5,931 nt of DNA from AWTP1-13 sp039808585 (GCA_039808585.1 JBDHTJ010000240.1:1-5931); one strand, 5' to 3'. Shown: positions 1 to 5,508, numbered from the stretch's first letter. Numbers and translations: made by a program. Notes: generated by a model from the sequence alone, not told the origin.

Positions 1-152
1 TCATCGTCAACTACAATCCCGATTTGGCCGTCCGTTATGACCTTCAGGGGCGGGAAGTGGAAAGGCTTTCCGCAATGATCTCGCCCGGAACCGTCATAGC
101 GTCGATCGAGAAGGGCTGTTCCATCATCGATTTGGTCCACCACCGCCGGTAA
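1..152 (+). CDS. 3' end of an unrecognised gene (partial)
   Basis: A plus-strand frame open from position 3 ends at TAA 150-152 and gives about 49 residues before the stop. It runs through NYNPDLAVRYDLQGREVE and SPGTVIASIEKG and ends IIDLVHHRR. Amino-acid composition is balanced and third codon positions are mostly G or C, as expected for a real gene in this GC-rich DNA. The start lies outside the window and I do not recognise the family. It ends about 110 bases before the convergent XRE gene, so the two genes face each other tail to tail. It could be part of the same mobile element, but nothing in the visible part proves this. Confidence 0.45.
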   Translation, partial: IVNYNPDLAVRYDLQGREVERLSAMISPGTVIASIEKGCSIIDLVHHRR

Positions 153-265
153 CACGCGCACTCGGCGCCAGTCTGGCTCATGGCGACAAGTTCCGTTCCG
201 GCAGACGACGTCGTCGAACTTTGCGGACGATTTGTCCCTGTGCGCTCGCAAAGGAGTCGAATTGT

Positions 266-505
266 TCATCCCTTTTTCAAACGAACTCCCGGGCCATTTC
301 CGAAGTCGCAATCGATGAACTTTACGCCGGCATCCTCCAGCGCTTTCTTTATCTTCATCAAGACCTGAACAGTCCCTTTGCCGTCATTTTCAGAGGACTC
401 AATCCTCCTGACTGTTGCAATCCCCACGCCGGCGCGATCGGCAAGCTCTGTCTGGCTCATATCCAACAGAGCCCGCGCAGCACGTATTTGGCTTGCCTTC
501 AGCAC
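266..505 (-). CDS. XRE-family helix-turn-helix regulator
   Basis: A small DNA-binding protein of about 79 residues, the usual size for short XRE regulators. The helix-turn-helix covers roughly residues 8-40: SQTELADRAGVGIATVRRIE has the Q-x-x-LA-x-x-AGV-x-x-x-T-x-x-R-x-E pattern. The C-terminal part (KALEDAGVKFID, then GPGVRL) is the common tail of small alphaproteobacterial XRE proteins. I chose GTG at 505 because family members usually start just before LKASQIRAAR. An ATG at 535 in the same frame would add ten atypical, Arg/Cys-rich residues and would run across the divergent promoter at 515-543. No clear Shine-Dalgarno supports either start. The gene is divergent from the Gp157-Rad52 operon, the usual place for a repressor of a phage or element early operon, so it probably controls that operon and itself. 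The regulatory role is inferred; the fold is clear. Confidence 0.85.
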   Translation of the reverse strand: MLKASQIRAARALLDMSQTELADRAGVGIATVRRIESSENDGKGTVQVLMKIKKALEDAGVKFIDCDFGNGPGVRLKKG

Positions 506-514
506 CGAACACCG

Positions 515-543
515 TTGACGACATCGCCGATACATGATATATA
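515..543 (+). promoter_or_regulatory. sigma70-type promoter for the Gp157-Rad52 operon
   Basis: TTGACG (515-520) is followed after exactly 17 bases by TATATA (538-543); an alternative -10, TATAAA, lies at 540-545. Transcription would start near 550, about 30 bases before the ATG at 581. The spacer contains the small palindrome ATCG-C-CGAT (523-531), a possible operator for the divergent XRE protein. The AT-rich block 535-560 stands out from the GC-rich surroundings and may also hold the promoter of the XRE gene, though no good minus-strand pair is visible. Confidence 0.6.
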
Positions 544-580
544 AACAATCAACTTAGATCTCTTTTCGCTGGTGAAGACC

Positions 581-1096
581 ATGACCGCTCAGGAAGTTTC
601 AGACCTTGCATCCACTCTGAACCTCCACCTACGCCTCCGCACTTATCTGCAGCAGCAGTACGCCGATCTGGATGATGAGACACTGGCCGATACGCTGGAA
701 GGCATTTCAGACCTCAGGGAGATCCTTACCCAGGTCATTCGCTCAGCGCTAGAGGACGAGGTCCTCCTGTCCGCGCTTTCCACACGCCTGTCCGACATGA
801 AGGCACGGCAAGCGCGACTGCGACTGCGCTTGGATAAGAAGCGCAAGCTGGTGCAGCGCGCAATGCTTGAGGCCAACGTGAAGGCGCTCACCGAGGGCGA
901 TTTCTCGGCGTTCTTGCGCAGCGCGTCTCCGGCGCTTGAAGTCACCTCCGAAGACAAAATTCCTCTGTCGTTTTGGAAGCCTCAGCCCCCTGTTCTCGAT
1001 CGGCATGCGCTCCTTGAGGCTTTGAAAAGCGGGACTCAGATCGACGGTGCATCCCTGATGGAAGGTCAGACTCAGCTGTGTGTGAGGAGCCGGTGA
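581..1096 (+). CDS. Siphovirus Gp157-like protein
   Basis: A protein of 171 residues resembling the Gp157 family (named from Streptococcus thermophilus phages; the family description links it to phage resistance, but its biochemical activity is not settled). Residues ~50-100 are a charged, Leu/Arg/Lys-rich helical stretch that looks coiled-coil. The C-terminal part is the most diagnostic: residues ~106-114 (GDFSAFLRS), then DKIPLSFWKPQPP at ~125-137 and a segment LDRHALLEALKSG at ~139-151, ending in a short basic tail. I prefer ATG 581 because GGTGA at 571-575 is a partial Shine-Dalgarno at workable distance; GTG 572 in frame would add three residues. It is the first gene of the operon and overlaps the Rad52 start by one base. 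In phages Gp157-like genes commonly sit beside single-strand annealing proteins, as here, which suggests a DNA recombination or replication accessory role (inference). Confidence 0.8.
   Translation: MTAQEVSDLASTLNLHLRLRTYLQQQYADLDDETLADTLEGISDLREILTQVIRSALEDEVLLSALSTRLSDMKARQARLRLRLDKKRKLVQRAMLEANVKALTEGDFSAFLRSASPALEVTSEDKIPLSFWKPQPPVLDRHALLEALKSGTQIDGASLMEGQTQLCVRSR
1084..1089 (+). promoter_or_regulatory. ribosome binding site fixing the Rad52 start
   Basis: GAGGAG lies six bases before ATG 1096, inside the last codons of the Gp157-like gene. It decides for ATG 1096 over the in-frame GTG at 1078, which lies upstream of this site. Confidence 0.75.
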
Positions 1097-2196
1097 TGGC
1101 GTTTACAGAGCAACAGAAGAAGTCGCTGTCGGCGAAACTGAAGTACCGCTTTGTCAAGACGCGCGTCCTTCATGGCACGAAGCTTTCGTATGTGGAGGGC
1201 TGGCACGCGATTTCCGAGGCCAACCGCATCTTCGGCTATGATTGCTGGGATCGGCAAACGGTAGCGCCGAGATGCGTCTCGAGCGGCGACTTGAAGGGCG
1301 GACAGCACTACGCCCTCTATACGACGAGCGTTTGCATTACGGTCCGCGCGGGGGGTGAGACGATCCGGCGCGAGGGCATTGGCACCGGCTACGGCACGTC
1401 ACTTTCGTTCGCCGTCGCTCACGAGGTGGCTATCAAGGCCGCTGAAACGGACGCGACAAAGCGGGCGCTGGCGACGTTCGGCAATCCGTTCGGATTAGCC
1501 CTCTACGACAAGGAGCAAGTTGGCGTCACCCGTGTGCCGGGAGCGCTGGGCCGAGGTTCGCGGTCGCACGGACACACGTTCGAAATCCGGCGACCGGATG
1601 GCGCCCTCTTGCGCGCTGTTGGCATGACCGAGTTCCGAGACCTCGTCATGTGCGCGATTGCGGATGTGGCGGAGCTCGACGACCTCTACCGCTTCTGGAA
1701 TGAGAACAAGACGACGTTTCGCGATGTGAAGACCGTGCGCGGTGGAACCGAAACGATCGAGGCGATCATTCTCGTCTTAAAGGCCAGGGCCATCGCACTC
1801 CGGAAGAAGGCACCAAAACAACCGAAGGCGACGCTCGAGACGGCGGCGGCGACGGACGGGCGGTTGGCGATTCCGAAAGAGCGCCGCATCCGAAACAAGG
1901 CGCACCTCGCCTTCGTGCGCCAACAATCCTGCTTGGTGTGTGGTCGCGCACCAAGCCACGCGCACCACCTGCGGTTTGCGCAGCGAGGGGCGCTCGGGAT
2001 GAAGGTGAGCGACGAATTTACAGTCCCGCTGTGTGCTCTCCATCACGATGCCATCCATAAGGTGGGCAATGAACGGTCGTGGTGGACGGCGCAAGGGATT
2101 GATCCCCTAAAAGCAGCCGACGCGCTCTGGCAACAGAGCATGGCGGCGGAGCGGACGGACGCCGCGCCGTCGGTCACTTCCGAACTCCATGTATGA
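1096..2196 (+). CDS. Rad52/Rad22-family annealing protein fused to an HNH-like domain
   Basis: A 366-residue protein with two recognisable parts. Residues ~1-140 are a Rad52/Rad22-type single-strand annealing domain: the segment VEGWHAISEANRIFGYDCW (residues ~33-51) and AAETDATKRALATFGNPFG (~115-133) are hallmarks of this fold. Such proteins bind single-stranded DNA, form rings and anneal complementary strands in phage-type recombination. Residues ~196-240 (DLYRFWNENK onward) form a separate region of the kind often found in the C-terminal half of phage Rad52 and RecT-like proteins. Residues ~256-340 form a zinc-nuclease-like module: C279-x2-C282, H288-x-H290-H291, then C313-x2-H316-H317 and H321. 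This resembles YbcO/DUF968-type HNH nucleases. Expression is probably coupled to the upstream gene (TGATG overlap). The annealing-domain call is strong; nuclease activity of the C-terminal part is inferred from the Cys/His pattern. Confidence 0.88.
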   Translation: MAFTEQQKKSLSAKLKYRFVKTRVLHGTKLSYVEGWHAISEANRIFGYDCWDRQTVAPRCVSSGDLKGGQHYALYTTSVCITVRAGGETIRREGIGTGYGTSLSFAVAHEVAIKAAETDATKRALATFGNPFGLALYDKEQVGVTRVPGALGRGSRSHGHTFEIRRPDGALLRAVGMTEFRDLVMCAIADVAELDDLYRFWNENKTTFRDVKTVRGGTETIEAIILVLKARAIALRKKAPKQPKATLETAAATDGRLAIPKERRIRNKAHLAFVRQQSCLVCGRAPSHAHHLRFAQRGALGMKVSDEFTVPLCALHHDAIHKVGNERSWWTAQGIDPLKAADALWQQSMAAERTDAAPSVTSELHV

Positions 2197-2201
2197 GCCC
2201 T

Positions 2202-2209
2202 AGAGGAGG
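2202..2209 (+). promoter_or_regulatory. strong ribosome binding site before the 180-aa gene
   Basis: AGAGGAGG sits five bases before ATG 2215 in the 18-base gap after the Rad52 stop. It is the strongest Shine-Dalgarno in the window and fixes this start. Confidence 0.8.
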
Positions 2210-2214
2210 CGCCG

Positions 2215-2757
2215 ATGTGGCTGGTGCGACGCAACCAGGCGCGATGGATACTGGCATGCGATGCCTGCTGCCAACCTATCGATCCCTACACTCCGGAGAT
2301 CAAGAGCTTCTGGGACCAGATCGACCGCGTCTTCTGCCAGAGCTGCATCACGGCCTTCTGTGGCCGCTATGATGCGAGCAACAGAGCCCTTACGACGTGT
2401 CTCAGGGCCGTTAGCCGACGACGGAAGAGGAGATCGGCTTACGCCGTGTTTTCGGACGAGCAGCAGGCCCTCTATCGGGAAAAGCGGGCCTATCTCGCCC
2501 GTGTACGCGCAAAGAGCAATGCGCGCCTGAAGGCCGAGCCGCACCGGCTAAACCCTGCCGCCCTGCCGATGGGACGGTGCGGAAAGCGCGGCGCCTACCA
2601 ACTCGATCATGTCGTTCCACTAAGTCTGTGTTGGGACTATTGGGTCGCGGAGGAGGATGCTGCGTCGATCGAGAACCTCCAGGTGGTGCCCTGGCTGGTG
2701 AATATCCTGCGCACGCCGTGGTTTTCATTCGAACGCCTTCTAGGGCTGCCGCCGTGA
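2215..2757 (+). CDS. putative HNH/HNN-type endonuclease with N-terminal cysteine cluster
   Basis: A 180-residue basic protein. The C-terminal third carries an HNH-like signature: GAYQLDHVVPLS (residues ~126-137, with D131-H132) followed by ENLQVVPWLVN (153-163), giving an H...N...N arrangement. In ordinary HNH nucleases the ENLQ turn is followed by a C-x2-C zinc pair; here those positions read VPWLV, so that zinc knuckle is absent and only C122 and C139 lie near. The N-terminus instead holds C15, C18, C19, C41, C44 and C49, a possible zinc site of the C-x2-C...C-x2-C type. Residues ~64-108 are rich in Arg and Lys and probably helical, suited to DNA contact. Third gene of the operon, next to another HNH-like domain. 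A DNA endonuclease is the best guess; loss of activity, or a structural DNA-binding role, cannot be excluded. Confidence 0.65.
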   Translation: MWLVRRNQARWILACDACCQPIDPYTPEIKSFWDQIDRVFCQSCITAFCGRYDASNRALTTCLRAVSRRRKRRSAYAVFSDEQQALYREKRAYLARVRAKSNARLKAEPHRLNPAALPMGRCGKRGAYQLDHVVPLSLCWDYWVAEEDAASIENLQVVPWLVNILRTPWFSFERLLGLPP

Positions 2758-2925
2758 ATGGCCGGAGCGCATTCAGGCCGGAAGCAATTCCTAGGAATGC
2801 AGCTCTTTCGCGCGGGCCATTTTTTGAAAAAATGGGCGCCTTCCTTTCGTGCCGCCCCTCCGGAACGGCGTGGAAAGATTAAGCCCGAGGCCGTATGGGA
2901 CGGAATCGTGAACTCGCTTAAGTAG
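2758..2925 (+). CDS. 55-aa ORF coupled to the HNH gene, function unknown
   Basis: ATG 2758 follows directly after the TGA (2755-2757) of the preceding gene with no spacing, and the frame runs 55 codons to TAG 2923-2925. The product starts MAGAHSGRKQFLGMQLF, has a basic middle (HFLKKWAPSF, then PPERRGK) and ends IKPEAVWDGIVNSLK, which looks like an amphipathic helix. It is strongly basic and shows no signal peptide or membrane segment. No Shine-Dalgarno of its own is obvious, so translation would depend on termination-reinitiation at the upstream gene. A strong hairpin begins 15 bases after its stop, which fits it being the last gene of the operon. I do not recognise a family; chance ORF remains possible. 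Confidence 0.5.
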   Translation: MAGAHSGRKQFLGMQLFRAGHFLKKWAPSFRAAPPERRGKIKPEAVWDGIVNSLK

Positions 2926-2939
2926 GGCAACGGCTCGAA

Positions 2940-2965
2940 AGGTTTGCGGCCAAGGCCGCGAACCT
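2940..2965 (+). terminator. GC-rich stem-loop after the operon, candidate terminator
   Basis: AGGTTTGCGGCC and GGCCGCGAACCT are complementary across twelve positions with one G-U wobble, separated by AA, so a hairpin with a four- to six-base loop can form after opening the top pairs. It starts 15 bases after the last stop codon of the operon. The bases after the stem (CCTACCACTTG) are not a U-tract, so this is not a textbook Rho-independent terminator; it could end transcription weakly or protect the 3' end of the message. Confidence 0.45.
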
Positions 2966-2992
2966 CCTACCACTTGCTGCTCCAAAAATCCT

Positions 2993-3021
2993 GGCAGGGC
3001 GCTCAGTCTCTTCGCCCTGCC
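2993..3021 (+). terminator. second stem-loop downstream of the operon
   Basis: GGCAGGGCG (2993-3001) and CGCCCTGCC (3013-3021) are perfect 9-bp inverted repeats around an 11-base loop. No T-run follows on the plus strand. Read on the minus strand the stem would be followed by AGGATTTTTGG (2982-2992), which includes a T5 run, so it could act as a terminator for minus-strand transcription arriving from the decayed region. Confidence 0.4.
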
Positions 3022-3470
3022 CCCTCGTGCTTACCTACAGGCTGGCAATATCCACGCTCATAATCGTGTGCAGATCCTGGACGAACTAAGCCGCGATCCC
3101 AGACTGACGTTTTGCTATATTGCGCGGTGCGCCGTCCTGGAGCACCACCGGCGCATCATGCCCTGGCGCCACCAGCGAGTTGCGCCGTTTTCCCCACCCC
3201 CCAGATACGCTCAAAAAATAGCCCGACGGCAGTGCGTGACAGCTTGGCCCCATCGGCCGTGAAGATGATGTCACGCGAGGACCGGCACAGGACAAAGACC
3301 GCACGTGCGGTCTATGGCCGGTTTCTTAAACGCGGAGTCCGGGCAGCATCTCTTGGCCGGCAGCGAGTCCGGCGCCACGCCGGTGCACGATCTTACAGAC
3401 GCACTCACGTCACAGAGGGCCGAAATCCTGGAAACGCGGCACGACTTCGGGCGCTATCTTCGCGCGCAGA
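3022..3470. other. stretch without a recognisable gene; likely decayed coding DNA
   Basis: No intact gene is recognised. On the minus strand several short, protein-like pieces lie in different frames: one through VFVLCRSS and DIIFTADGAKL (about 3297-3160), one reading VVLQDGAPRNIAKR (about 3150-3100) and one ending VQDLHTIMSVDIASL at TAG 3035-3037. Frame changes and stops between them suggest a gene in decay, but I cannot name it. On the plus strand a frame from 3314 (MAGFLNAESG...) runs to 3535 over the end of the MFS remnant; it has no ribosome binding site and is discussed as a finding. Confidence 0.35.
3296..3313. repeat. 18-bp perfect palindrome
   Basis: AGACCGCACGTGCGGTCT is its own reverse complement over all 18 bases, with CACGTG at its centre. 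It lies outside any intact gene, so codon constraints do not explain it. Possible roles are an operator for a dimeric regulator or a cruciform-forming site; a hairpin with a small loop is also possible in RNA. Confidence 0.7.
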
Positions 3471-4476
3471 TCAGACACCGGCCAACTGCCGCTGTCGCGC
3501 AATCTGCTCCGCTGGCTGGATGGAGGCACAGGTGATCTGCATCAGGCCAGCGACGAGGCCCGTGGCCACGGCCGCCTGCCCCGCGATGTCGTAGGTGCCG
3601 GCGGCTTCGAACAGCAGCCCGCCATTGAACGCCCCGAAGAAGCTGCCCACCTGGTGGCTCATGAAGGCCACGCCCTGCAGCATCGCCTGCCACTTGAGGC
3701 CGAACATTCCCGCCACGGCGCCGGCGACGAGTGGCGCCACGCCCAGCGACAGGAAGCCCATCAGCGACGCAAACACCAGTGTGGATCCGGGGCTTGGCGG
3801 CAACACGAAGTACCCGGCGAGCACGAGGGAGCGCGCCACGTAGAGAAGGCCAAGGAGCGCGAACTTGATCCAGCGCCCGCCGGCCCAGCCGAAGAAGAGG
3901 CTTCCAAGCATATTGAAGCCACCGATCACACCGAGGGCCTGCGCGCTCAGCATCGGGTCCATACCACCCGATGGCAAGGCAGAAGGGCAGGTGGGTGGTG
4001 AGGAAGACGAGCTGCATGCCGCACACGAAATAGGTGCCGCTCATGATCACGAAGGATGGTTCATGGGCTGCGCGCTGCAGGGCCTGCAGCGCGGTGCTGT
4101 CGTCGCGGCGGGTGGGGGCCTCCGAGGCTGCCATCCGGTCAACGCGCCCCGCTAAAAAGGCAGCGGGTATCATGATGCATGCGAGTGCAAGGAAGGCGAA
4201 AGCCCCCATGCGCCAGCCAAAGCCTGTCGACACCCATTGTCCGATGGCGCCGAAATAAGGGCGCCGATCGATCCGGCCGCCGACAGGACGCCCAGGATCA
4301 TGCAGCGCTGGGTCGGCGATACGATCTTGGCGCCTACAGATAGGGCGATGGCGGACGCCGTGCAAGACAGCCCAATGCCGATGCAGAAGCCTGCGCCCAG
4401 CGCAACGCTCAGTAGCATAGTGCGCCCATCGTCATCACGGCGCGGAAGCCGTAGCGCACCGTCATGCCGCCTATCA
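3471..4476 (-). pseudogene. MFS transporter remnant, frameshifted (middle and C-terminal parts)
   Basis: Reading the minus strand, four pieces of one Major Facilitator Superfamily transporter follow in correct order but in changing frames. Piece 1 (4473-4412) reads GGMTVRYGFRAVMTMGALCY and hits a TGA. Piece 2 (4418-4245, 58 codons) resumes at MLLSVALGAGF and ends SIGALISAP, apparently after loss of about ten codons. One missing base at ~4243 then shifts to piece 3 (4242-3967, 92 codons), GQWVSTGFGWRMG to THLPFCLAIG. One extra base at 3966 leads to piece 4 (3965-3471, 164 codons), from GMDPMLSAQALG through GFNMLGSLFFGW and MLQGVAFMSHQ to TGA. Several hydrophobic membrane segments survive. No single frame can make a working transporter. 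The N-terminal part lies adjacent on the other strand. Confidence 0.85.
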
Positions 4477-4477
4477 C

Positions 4478-4617
4478 GCCCGGTCCTCCTCATCATCTTC
4501 GCGGCCGCGACAATGCTGACATTCAGCATGGGCATCCGCCAGAGTCTCGGCCTCTTGATGCAGCCGCTTACGCGGGACATCGGCGTCTCGGTGGCAGATT
4601 TCGCCCTCGCCATCGCC
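4478..4617 (+). pseudogene. inverted N-terminal fragment of the MFS transporter
   Basis: About 46 codons on the plus strand read RPVLLIIFAAATMLTFSMG, then IRQSLGLLMQPLTRDIG and VSVADFALAIA. This is the first membrane helix and following loop of the same kind of MFS transporter whose remaining parts lie on the minus strand just to the left. The two pieces meet head to head at ~4477. Turning this fragment round would place its end before piece 1 of the minus-strand remnant, with about ten codons missing at the join. The total then comes to about 380 codons, close to the usual ~400 of the family. There is no start codon or ribosome binding site. A truncated second transporter gene is the alternative to a local inversion. 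Confidence 0.75.
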
Positions 4618-5005
4618 TGTCGCAATCACCGCCCTGAATGCCGGTGCTTCCTTTTCGCAAGCGCCGAGGATCGTCCACGCGACGAAGCAGGGGCATGTCG
4701 GGGCGCTGGCGTGCCATGCGGCTTTTGGTTTCGCAGTGAACGCTGGATCCCCGCGACTGTCGCCTTGCAGAAGACGGGCGTGGTCCGGGCCGACGCCACT
4801 GCGCGGGGGCCGTGCTTGCCAGCAGGCGTTATCGCGCTCGGCACTGCCGAGCCGCGCGGTCGCGCGGGACGGTTCCGAACACCGGCTGGCAGGCAAGGAA
4901 GAACGGCAACGGAAGCCAGACAAGGGGTATCCCTCCGGCCAGAACCGCCTTGTGAACGGATGCCGGTGGCCTGACTGTGACCGCTGAAGCGGAACAGCAC
5001 GGGAT
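4618..5005. other. no recognisable gene between the MFS remnant and IS66
   Basis: A plus-strand frame is open from 4559 to TGA 4985-4987 and has a protein-like stretch at 4619-4745 (VAITALNAGASF, QAPRIVHATKQG, FGFAVNAG), then becomes Arg-rich and unlike a protein. A minus-strand frame over the same bases (VAWTILGACEKEAPAFRAVI) is equally plausible in composition. I recognise neither. CCGCT-GA-AGCGG (4981-4992) is a small inverted repeat close to the start of tnpA and may mark the left part of the IS66 element, but no terminal inverted repeat could be established. Confidence 0.35.
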
Positions 5006-5404
5006 GTGGAAGTGTCCACAAAGGTGTTTATGGGCACAAGTGGCGAGCGGCGAACCAACAAGCGCTGGCCAGACGCTTTGAAGCGGGAGATTGTTGCGGC
5101 CTCGTATGTGCCAGGCGCTTCGGTTTCGACCGTCGCCCGACAGTACGATGTCAATGCGAACCAGGTTTTCAGCTGGCGTCGGCGGTCTGGGCCTGTTGAG
5201 TCACAGGCATCTCCAGATGGCAAGCCGAAGCTGGTTCCGGTGACGGTTGTCCCGGAAGTTGCCAGCACAGGCGTGCTCGCTCCCGGGTCTGCTCCGGCTG
5301 AGGTCGTCGAGATCGAGGTTGCAGGTTCGTACATCATCCGTATCGGCACGCAGTTCAATGCAAGTCTGCTCCGGCGGATCCTTGATGTCCTGGTTCGACG
5401 ATGA
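5006..5404 (+). CDS. tnpA: IS66-family transposition protein TnpA
   Basis: A 132-residue protein of the IS66 TnpA (OrfA) type, one of the two accessory proteins needed with TnpC for IS66 transposition. Residues ~20-60 form the DNA-binding helix-turn-helix of this family: KRWPDALKREIVAAS, then PGASVSTVARQYDVNANQVFSWRR. The C-terminal motif EIEVAGSYIIRIG (residues ~102-114) followed by NASLLRRILDVL is also typical. Length is normal and the frame is intact. GTG 5006 is the first start; ATG 5030, nine codons in, is an alternative with AAGGTG close upstream. The stop codon overlaps tnpB by ATGA, the standard IS66 arrangement. The element is probably immobile alone because tnpB is cut and tnpC is absent. 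Confidence 0.88.
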   Translation: MEVSTKVFMGTSGERRTNKRWPDALKREIVAASYVPGASVSTVARQYDVNANQVFSWRRRSGPVESQASPDGKPKLVPVTVVPEVASTGVLAPGSAPAEVVEIEVAGSYIIRIGTQFNASLLRRILDVLVRR

Positions 5405-5508
5405 TCCCAACGCCGTCTGATGTTCGGCTCTGGCTCGCCGTTGGGCGTACCGACATGCGCCGTGGCATGAATGGCCTTGCCCTGCAGGTGCAGGAAGCGC
5501 TTCAGCGC
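5401..5508 (+). pseudogene. tnpB: IS66 TnpB, truncated after about 36 codons
   Basis: ATG 5401 overlaps the tnpA stop by four bases. The first 36 codons (MIPTPSDVRLWLAVG, TDMRRGMNGLALQVQEALQR) match the conserved N-terminus of IS66 TnpB, normally ~115 residues. The family would continue with a block rich in HLFVFRGRRG-type residues; instead the frame changes abruptly to IGAFALSTASHFF and runs as unrelated sequence to TGA 5641-5643, giving an 80-codon chimeric frame. TnpC, the large DDE transposase, is not in the window. A deletion or insertion joint therefore lies near 5508. Confidence 0.8.

Noticed and set aside
221..544. 107-codon plus-strand frame opposite the XRE gene
   Set aside because: Antisense to a clear helix-turn-helix gene, Cys/Pro/Leu-rich, no ribosome binding site.
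643..957. 104-codon minus-strand frame opposite the Gp157-like gene
   Set aside because: Ser/Arg-rich shadow of an intact family member on the plus strand.
1777..2094. 105-codon minus-strand frame opposite the Rad52-HNH gene
   Set aside because: Lies antisense to the Cys/His module; Arg-rich composition without any motif.
2411..2728. 105-codon minus-strand frame opposite the 180-aa HNH-like gene
   Set aside because: Antisense shadow with Pro/Arg/Ser bias; the plus-strand gene has a strong ribosome binding site.
3112..3594. 160-codon plus-strand frame
   Set aside because: Ala/Arg/Pro-rich with no motif, no ribosome binding site, and its end is antisense to the MFS C-terminus.
4237..4974. 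245-codon plus-strand frame suggesting a complete gene
   Set aside because: It begins antisense to the MFS remnant, covers the inverted MFS N-terminal fragment (4478-4617) and continues into unrelated sequence. Only the ~46-codon fragment is meaningful.
4970..5005. Left terminal inverted repeat of IS66
   Set aside because: The usual GTAAGC-type end was not found here and the right end is missing, so no repeat pair or target duplication could be established.
4474..5358. 294-codon minus-strand frame, the second longest open frame on that strand
   Set aside because: It runs antisense to most of the intact IS66 tnpA and to the inverted MFS fragment, has low-complexity Ser/Arg/Pro-rich content and matches no family I know. 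It is a shadow of GC-rich coding DNA.
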